In this document: positions 58,379 to 64,000 of the stretch, piece after piece
Numbering within the stretch: the first letter of the stretch is position 1
How the letters are laid out: each line of letters begins with the position of its first letter
From: Pseudactinotalea terrae
GTDB lineage: Bacteria > Actinomycetota > Actinomycetes > Actinomycetales > Beutenbergiaceae
Direction: 5' to 3'
Assembly (NCBI RefSeq): GCF_009733845.1
Contig: NZ_WNXZ01000001.1
Span: 1,364,001-1,428,000 of the forward strand
DNA length: 64,000 nucleotides
Made by a program: the position numbers and the translations under genes
The notes under the pieces: model-generated
What the model saw: the letters and a program-made list of their open reading frames with translations, nothing else
Told to the model about the DNA's origin: nothing
Database searches by the model: none

Positions 58379-61300
58379 CTAGACCAAGCAGTTCGGCCCG
58401 AGGAGCGCCTTGAGGTCGCCGTAGAGGGCGGGGGTGCGTTGTACCCGCAGCCCGTTCAGGCTCATCACCTGACCGTGCCGGCCGGAGGTGATCCGCAGCC
58501 GGACCTCGGTCGCGCCCGCGTGGGTCGTCAGGATGTCCTTGAGCTGCTTGACCACCGGTTCGGTGCACCGGTTGTGCTCGATGTGCAGCACCACGGGCGC
58601 ATCGTCGGTGCTGGAGACATCGGGCAGGCTCATCTCCATCGCGAGCAGCGCCATCGCGTCGTCACGGCGCCGGATCCGCCCCTTGATCACCACGACGGCG
58701 TCCTCTGCCAGCTGCGTCGAGTACCCCAGGTAGGTCTCGCCGAAGAACATCACCTCGACGCTCCCGGCCATGTCCTCGATCGTCACCGCGGCCCACGCGT
58801 TCCCGGCCTTGGAGACCTTGCGCTGCAGCCCGGTGATCAGGCCGGCGATCGTGACCGTGGAACCGTCGGGCCGGTCGACATCCTCGTTGAGGACGGCGAT
58901 CGAGACATCGGCGGCCTGCTCCAGCACGTGCTCGATGCCCGCGAGCGGGTGGTCCGAGACATACAGGCCGAGCATCTCGCGCTCGAAGGCAAGCTTCTGC
59001 TTCTTGTCCCACTCGGGCATCTCCGGGACCGCCACCGAGAACGACAACCCGGCGTCGGCGTCGTCAGCGCCGAGGGAGGCGAACAGGTCGAACTGGCCCT
59101 CGGCCTCCTTGCGCTTGGCACCGATCACGGCGTCGACGGCCTGCTCGTGCACCGCCAGCAGTGAGCGCCGCGTGTGACCGAGCGAGTCGAAGGCGCCCGC
59201 CTTGACGAGCGACTCGATCGTCCGCTTGTTGCAGACGACCGCGGGCACCTTGTCGAGGAAGTCGGTGAAGGAGGTGAAAGCGCCCTTCTCCTCGCGGGCC
59301 TTCACGATCGCGTCGACGACGTTGGCCCCGACGTTGCGCACCGCGGTGAGGCCGAAACGGATGTCCTCGCCCACTGGGGTGAACAGCGCGTCCGAGGCGT
59401 TGACATCCGGCGGCAGCACCGTGATCCGCATGCGGCGGCACTCGTTGAGGTAGAGCGCCGACTTGTCCTTGTCGTCACGCGTCGAGGTGAGCAGCGCCGC
59501 CATGTACTCGGTGGCGTAGTTGGCCTTGAGGTACGCGGTCCAGTACGAGACCAGCCCGTACGCCGCCGAGTGCGCCTTGTTGAAGGCGTAGTCGGAGAAC
59601 GGCACCAGCACGTCCCAGAGCGCCTTGATCGCGTCGTCCGGGTAGCCGTTCGCCCGCATCCCGGAGCTGAAGGGGACGTACTCGGCGTCGAGCACCTCCT
59701 TCTTCTTCTTGCCCATGGCGCGACGAAGGAGGTCCGCCTGTCCGAACGTGTACCCGGCGAGGTGCCGGGCGATCTCCATGACCTGCTCCTGATAGACGAT
59801 CAGGCCGTAGGTCGTGGAGAGGATCTCGTCGAGCGGTCCGGCGAGCTTCGGGTGCAGCGGCGTGATCGGCTGCAGGCCGTTCTTGCGCAGCGCGTAGTTG
59901 GTGTGGGAGTTCGCCCCCATCGGGCCGGGCCGGTACAACGCACCGACGGCCGAGATGTCCTCGAAGTTGTCCGGGCGCATCTGGCGCAGCAGCGTGCGCA
60001 TGCCACCACCGTCGAGCTGGAACACGCCCAGGGTGTCACCGCGGCCGAGCAGGGCGTAGGTGGCCCTGTCGTCGAGCGGGAGGGACTCGAGCTCGATCGG
60101 TTCCTTGCCGTTGATCTCGATGTTCTTGACGGCGTCGTCGAGCACGGTGAGGTTGCGCAGCCCCAGGAAGTCCATCTTCACCAGGCCGAGATCCTCACCG
60201 GCCGGGAAGTCGATCTGGGTGATGACCGCGCCATCCTGCTCACGGCGCATGATCGGGATGATGTCGATCAACGGCTCGGAGGCGATGATCACGCCGGCGG
60301 CGTGCACACCCCACTGCCGCTTGAGGTTCTCGAGCCCCTTGGCGGTCTCCAGCACCTCTTGCGCGACCGGGTCTGCCTGCACCGCCTGGCGGAACTCCCC
60401 CGCCTCGGCGTAGCGCTTGTCCTCGGGGTCGAACATGCCCGAGAGCGAGATGTCCTTGCCCATCACCGGCGGCGGCATGGCCTTGGTCAGCCGCTCACCG
60501 GTGGCGAAGTCGTGGCCGAGCACACGGGCGGAGTCCTTGAGCGCCTGCTTCGCCTTGATCGTGCCGTAGGTGACGATGTAGGCGACCTTGTCCTCGCCGT
60601 ACTTCTCGCTGACGTACCGGATCACCTCGGAGCGGCGGCGCTCGTCGAAGTCGATGTCGAAGTCGGGCAGCGACATGCGCTCGGGGTTGAGGAACCGCTC
60701 GAAGATCAGCCCGTGCTCGAGCGGGTCGAGGTCGGTGATCCCCATCGCGTAGGCCGCCATCGAGCCGGCACCGGAGCCACGGCCGGGGCCCACCCGGATG
60801 CCGTTGTCCTTGGCCCAGTTGATGAAGTCCGAGACCACGAGGTAGTAGCCCGCGTACCCCTTGGAGGTGATGACCTCGATCTCGTAGGTGGCCTGCTTGC
60901 GCACGTGGTCGGGGACGCCCGCCGGATAGCGACGCTGCAGGCCCAGCTCGACCTGGCCCACGAAGTGCGAGATCTCGTCCTCGCCCTCGGGGACCGGGAA
61001 GTGCGGCATGTACTTGCCGACCTGCTCGGTGAACTCGACCTCGCAGCGCTGCGCCACCAGCAGCGTGTTGTCGCACGCCTCGGGGTGATCGCGCCAGACC
61101 TCGCGCATCTCTGCGGCGCTCTTGAGGTAGTACCCCTGACCGCCGAACGCGAACCGGTTGCCGCCCTGCTCGTAGGTGGGCTCGCTCAACGTGGAGCCCG
61201 ACTGCACGCACAGCAGCGCCTCGTGCGCGTGCGCGTCCTCGGCCTTGGTGTAGTGCAGATCGTTCGTGGCGAGCAGCGGCGCGCCCATGTCCTTGGACAG

Positions 61301-61924
61301 CTGCAGCAGGTCCGGCAGCGTGCGCTTCTCGATGTCCAGACCGTGGTCCATGACCTCGATGAAGAAGCTGTCCTTGCCGAAGATGTCCTGCAGCTCGCCG
61401 GCGGCCTTGCGGGCCTCCTCGTGCTGACCGAGCCGCAGCCGGGTCTGGATCTCGCCCGACGCGCAACCGCTGGTCGCGATCAGACCCTTCGAGTAGGTCT
61501 GCATCAGCTCGCGGTCCATCCGGGGCCACTTGCCGAGCTGACCCTCGAGCGAGGCCAGGGAGCTCATCCGGAACAGGTTGTGCATGCCCGCGGTGTTCTC
61601 GGCGAGCAGGGTCATGTGCGTGTAGGCACCGCGTGCCGAGACATCGTCGTTGCGCTGGGACTCCTCGCCCCAGCGCACGCGCGTCTTGTCGTGGCGGCTC
61701 GTGCCGGGCGTGACGTACGCCTCGACGCCGATGATCGGCTTGACGTCGTAGGACTTCGCCGTGCGCCAGAAGTCGTAGGCACCGAACAGGTAGCCGTGGT
61801 CGGTCGTCGCCAGCGCCGTCTGCCCGAGCCGCTGCGCCTCGGCGAACAGCTCCTTCACGCGAGCTGCGCCATCCAGCATCGAGTACTCGGTGTGGACGTG
61901 GAGGTGAACGAAATCCGAGGACAT
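58379..61924 (-). CDS. dnaE: DNA polymerase III subunit alpha (DnaE1)
   Basis: 1181-residue replicative polymerase. The N-terminal PHP domain retains a full set of metal ligands (H9, H11, D18, H43, E68, H78, H103, D222, H224), which supports proofreading exonuclease activity. The catalytic aspartates lie in PDFDIDFDERR (D421-D427), with VGPGRGSGAGS (378-388) just before. Beta-binding and OB domains fill the C-terminus. ATG 61924 starts nine bases after TATGAT; frames open upstream belong to non-coding shadow sequence. No epsilon subunit gene nearby, as expected. Confidence 0.98.
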   Translation of the reverse strand: MSSDFVHLHVHTEYSMLDGAARVKELFAEAQRLGQTALATTDHGYLFGAYDFWRTAKSYDVKPIIGVEAYVTPGTSRHDKTRVRWGEESQRNDDVSARGAYTHMTLLAENTAGMHNLFRMSSLASLEGQLGKWPRMDRELMQTYSKGLIATSGCASGEIQTRLRLGQHEEARKAAGELQDIFGKDSFFIEVMDHGLDIEKRTLPDLLQLSKDMGAPLLATNDLHYTKAEDAHAHEALLCVQSGSTLSEPTYEQGGNRFAFGGQGYYLKSAAEMREVWRDHPEACDNTLLVAQRCEVEFTEQVGKYMPHFPVPEGEDEISHFVGQVELGLQRRYPAGVPDHVRKQATYEIEVITSKGYAGYYLVVSDFINWAKDNGIRVGPGRGSGAGSMAAYAMGITDLDPLEHGLIFERFLNPERMSLPDFDIDFDERRRSEVIRYVSEKYGEDKVAYIVTYGTIKAKQALKDSARVLGHDFATGERLTKAMPPPVMGKDISLSGMFDPEDKRYAEAGEFRQAVQADPVAQEVLETAKGLENLKRQWGVHAAGVIIASEPLIDIIPIMRREQDGAVITQIDFPAGEDLGLVKMDFLGLRNLTVLDDAVKNIEINGKEPIELESLPLDDRATYALLGRGDTLGVFQLDGGGMRTLLRQMRPDNFEDISAVGALYRPGPMGANSHTNYALRKNGLQPITPLHPKLAGPLDEILSTTYGLIVYQEQVMEIARHLAGYTFGQADLLRRAMGKKKKEVLDAEYVPFSSGMRANGYPDDAIKALWDVLVPFSDYAFNKAHSAAYGLVSYWTAYLKANYATEYMAALLTSTRDDKDKSALYLNECRRMRITVLPPDVNASDALFTPVGEDIRFGLTAVRNVGANVVDAIVKAREEKGAFTSFTDFLDKVPAVVCNKRTIESLVKAGAFDSLGHTRRSLLAVHEQAVDAVIGAKRKEAEGQFDLFASLGADDADAGLSFSVAVPEMPEWDKKQKLAFEREMLGLYVSDHPLAGIEHVLEQAADVSIAVLNEDVDRPDGSTVTIAGLITGLQRKVSKAGNAWAAVTIEDMAGSVEVMFFGETYLGYSTQLAEDAVVVIKGRIRRRDDAMALLAMEMSLPDVSSTDDAPVVLHIEHNRCTEPVVKQLKDILTTHAGATEVRLRITSGRHGQVMSLNGLRVQRTPALYGDLKALLGPNCLV

Positions 61925-62029
61925 GATCCAGCGATCATAGGTCGCCCCGCCGACACCGCGGGATCGACCCACCGGCCTCGCGCGAGCCGCCCGGCGTGTC
62001 GGCTCCGGCGTGTCCGTAGGGTGGCGTCC

Positions 62030-63274
62030 ATGGCACCAGCAGGACCGTGGCGGGCAGCCGCCGCAGCAGCCGGGCTCCTCGGCGAGGACGGTATCGCGCG
62101 ACCCACGATCTTCGCCGAGATGTCGGCCCTCGCGCTGGCGACCGGAGCGATCAACCTCGGCCAGGGCTTCCCCGACGACGACGGGCCGGAGTCGGTCAAG
62201 CGGGTCGCCGCGGACGCGCTGCTCGGCGGGCTGAACCAGTACCCGCCCGGTCCTGGCATCCCCGAGCTGCGCCGGGCGATCGCGGCCCACCAGTCTCGCC
62301 ACTACGGGCTCGATCTCGACGTCGAGGACGAGATCCTCGTGACCACGGGCGCCACCGAGGCGATCGCGGCCACCCTGCTCGCCCTGGTCTCCCCCGGCGA
62401 CGGCGTCATCACCCTCGAGCCGTTCTACGACGCGTACGCCGCGATGATCGCCCTCGCCGGTGGCGAGCACCTCACGGTGCCGCTGCATCCCACGGTGCAG
62501 GGTTTTCGGCCCGACCTCCAGGCCCTCGTCGAGGCGGCCGCCCATCCCGCCGCGCGGATCGTGCTGCTCAACTCGCCGCACAACCCGACGGGCGCGGTGC
62601 TGGCACCCGCGGAGCTGCAGCGGGTCGCGGACCTCGCGATCGAGCACGGTCTGATCGTCGTGACCGACGAGGTGTACGAACACCTGACGTTCGACGGCGT
62701 GACGCACGTCCCGATCGCGACGCTGCCGGGAATGGCGGAGCGCACGCTGACGATCTCCTCGGTCGGCAAGACCTTCTCGTTCACCGGGTGGAAGGTCGGT
62801 TGGGTGAGCGGTCCCGCGAGACTGGTCGATGCCGTCAGGGCGGTCAAGCAGTTCCTCACCTACGTCTCGGGCGCACCGTTCCAGCCCGCCGTCGCGCATG
62901 CGCTGGACCTGGAGACCACCGACGAGCCGGAGGCCGGCTACGTCGCGCAGCTGGCCGCCTCGCTCGCACGGCGTCGCGATCTGCTCGTCGACGCCTTGGA
63001 GGGCGCCGGCATGAGTACGGTGCGCCCCGAGGGGACCTACTTCGTGATCGCGGACGCCACCGGTGTGATCGAGCGCCTCGGGCTGGCCGATGCCGCCGCG
63101 CTGTGCCGCGCCATGCCCGAGCTGTGCGGCGTGGTCGCGGTGCCGGTCTCGGCGTTCACGCGCGCCGGGTCCGCCTCGGCCACGGCGTTGCGCAACCACG
63201 TGCGCTTCACGTTCACGAAGTCGGAGGCGAGCATCCGCCAGGCGGCGCTCAGGCTCCCGCGCCTGGCGGGGTGA
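62030..63274 (+). CDS. PLP-dependent aminotransferase, class I/II
   Basis: 414-residue fold-type I aminotransferase. Lysine 247 in ISSVGKTFSFTGWKVGW forms the aldimine; D213 and Y216 in VTDEVYEHLTF contact PLP; NSPHNPTG (181-188) is the usual loop. It resembles kynurenine/methionine aminotransferases and mycobacterial DapC-like proteins, so roles in lysine synthesis or methionine salvage are possible. TAGGGT ends seven bases before ATG 62030. Divergent from dnaE across 105 bp. Confidence 0.92.
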   Translation: MAPAGPWRAAAAAAGLLGEDGIARPTIFAEMSALALATGAINLGQGFPDDDGPESVKRVAADALLGGLNQYPPGPGIPELRRAIAAHQSRHYGLDLDVEDEILVTTGATEAIAATLLALVSPGDGVITLEPFYDAYAAMIALAGGEHLTVPLHPTVQGFRPDLQALVEAAAHPAARIVLLNSPHNPTGAVLAPAELQRVADLAIEHGLIVVTDEVYEHLTFDGVTHVPIATLPGMAERTLTISSVGKTFSFTGWKVGWVSGPARLVDAVRAVKQFLTYVSGAPFQPAVAHALDLETTDEPEAGYVAQLAASLARRRDLLVDALEGAGMSTVRPEGTYFVIADATGVIERLGLADAAALCRAMPELCGVVAVPVSAFTRAGSASATALRNHVRFTFTKSEASIRQAALRLPRLAG

Positions 63275-63277
63275 GCC

Positions 63278-63763
63278 TCAGCCGCTGAGCGTCTTGCTCG
63301 CGTCGCGGTGCCAGATCCGGGCGTCGAGGTAGCGCTCGGCGGCGACCGTGTAGCCGAGCGCCTCGTAGAACGGGATCGCGGTCTCCTGGGCGGACAGCTC
63401 CACGCGCACCGCACCACGGTCGGCGTGCTCCGTCAGGGCGATCCGCTCGATCTCGGCCATCAGCGCGCGCCCGACCCCGAGCCCCCGCCCGGACCGACGC
63501 ACCGCCACCCGACCCACGTGGACCACCCCAGGATGCGCGGGGTCGGTCAGGAGCCGCGCGGTGCCGACCGGTGAGCCGTCGCGGGCGACGGCGAGCACGT
63601 GGGTCGTGGTGGCCGCAGCGTCGAGGGCATCGTGCTCCTCCTCGAGCGTCACGCCCTGCTCGCCGACGAACACCTCCTCGCGGATCTCGAACGCTGCCGC
63701 CATGTCGGCGTCGGTGCTGATCCGCCGCACGATCACGCGGCCATCCGCCTCCGGGGCGCTCAT
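63278..63763 (-). CDS. GNAT-family N-acetyltransferase
   Basis: 161-residue acetyltransferase with the acetyl-CoA loop [13 protein letters not shown] (Q/RxxGxG/A type) and the [10 protein letters not shown] strand. The N-terminal [11 protein letters not shown] segment resembles the ElaA/YjcF branch, which acetylates small amines or tRNA-related substrates. ATG 63763 overlaps the rluD stop (ATGA), so it is coupled to it. Convergent with the aminotransferase gene, three bases apart. Confidence 0.92.
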   Translation of the reverse strand: MSAPEADGRVIVRRISTDADMAAAFEIREEVFVGEQGVTLEEEHDALDAAATTTHVLAVARDGSPVGTARLLTDPAHPGVVHVGRVAVRRSGRGLGVGRALMAEIERIALTEHADRGAVRVELSAQETAIPFYEALGYTVAAERYLDARIWHRDASKTLSG

Positions 63764-64000
63764 CTGCGCAGCACCTCGAGCGCGTGGGCGAGATCCTCCG
63801 GGTACTCGCTGCTGACCTCGGTCCAGAGCCCCGTGCGCGGATGGTCGAAGCCCAGACGCATCGCGTGCAGCCACTGCCGCTGCAGCCCGACCTGCTCCGC
63901 GAGCACGGGGTCCGCACCGTAGGTGAGGTCGCCCACGCAGGGGTGCCCGATCGCCGAGCTGTGCACCCGGATCTGGTGGGTACGACCGGTCTCGAGATGG
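63760..64000 (-). CDS. rluD: Pseudouridine synthase RluD family (partial, 5' end outside window)
   Basis: Last 79 codons of a 23S rRNA pseudouridine synthase. [12 protein letters not shown] at the window edge is a signature of the RsuA/RluD catalytic domain, followed by [11 protein letters not shown] and [16 protein letters not shown]. The catalytic aspartate would be upstream, outside the window. The GNAT gene overlaps its stop. Confidence 0.93.
   Translation of the reverse strand, partial: HLETGRTHQIRVHSSAIGHPCVGDLTYGADPVLAEQVGLQRQWLHAMRLGFDHPRTGLWTEVSSEYPEDLAHALEVLRR

Noticed and set aside
59174-62029. Very long plus-strand open frame opposite dnaE, continuous with the aminotransferase
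   Set aside because: It is the antisense shadow of dnaE: low-complexity, Val/Asp/His-rich with no motif. Only the part from ATG 62030 is a real gene.

Overview
This 64 kb window is high-GC chromosomal DNA with dense, mostly single-copy genes, GTG/ATG starts and many four-base start/stop overlaps. Gene content (infC-rpmI-rplT, pheST-argC, a PriA-type hisA, a MDMPI-family protein, DUF5946, LigC-type ligase, PHP-DnaE1) points to an actinobacterium, most likely of the order Micrococcales. I see no phage, insertion sequence, CRISPR array, rRNA or tRNA.

The minus strand carries the housekeeping backbone in an order also known from mycobacteria. From the right end leftwards it reads rluD (partial), a GNAT gene, dnaE, hisD, hisC-hisB-unknown-hisH-hisA, an SseB-like gene, ilvA, infC-rpmI-rplT, trmH, pheS-pheT and argC (partial). 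Blocks of accessory genes, many on the plus strand, separate these backbone pieces.

Region by region. 0-9 kb: argC with an ARG-box-like operator, def, a divergent gluconokinase/quinone oxidoreductase pair, a flavodoxin, a MDMPI-family protein, and a coupled acyltransferase-histidine kinase-response regulator operon. 9-13 kb: pheST with a structured leader. 13-27 kb: DedA, aminotransferase, FAD oxidoreductase plus LuxR regulator, SNF2 helicase, LigD-type polymerase, NhaA-DsbA fusion, DUF2071 protein, aldo/keto reductase, LigC ligase. 27-33 kb: thpR-kinase-trmH operon, ribosomal protein operon, ilvA. 33-37 kb: his operon. 37-44 kb: LURP-like protein, MFS pump, RecQ, DUF255 protein. 44-48 kb: an orphan Tat lipoprotein sugar-binding protein with a GH43-like partner behind a clear promoter/operator. 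48-55 kb: YjbR and methyltransferase pair, ABC-F protein, a second RecQ fused to a phosphoribosyltransferase-like tail, a PCD-VOC tandem protein, PspC. 55-64 kb: hisD joined in frame to an MFS gene, dnaE, aminotransferase, GNAT, rluD.

Two sequence-level patterns stand out. First, roughly twenty genes have a TANNNT-like -10 box ending 6-8 bases before the start codon with no Shine-Dalgarno sequence, as expected of leaderless mRNAs. Second, three intergenic palindromic elements of about 70 bp share a central GTGAGCG..CAC core. Other points are a rare ATC start for infC, an uninterrupted MFS-HisD reading frame that looks like a frameshift or fusion, and a candidate leader peptide with competing hairpins ahead of pheST.
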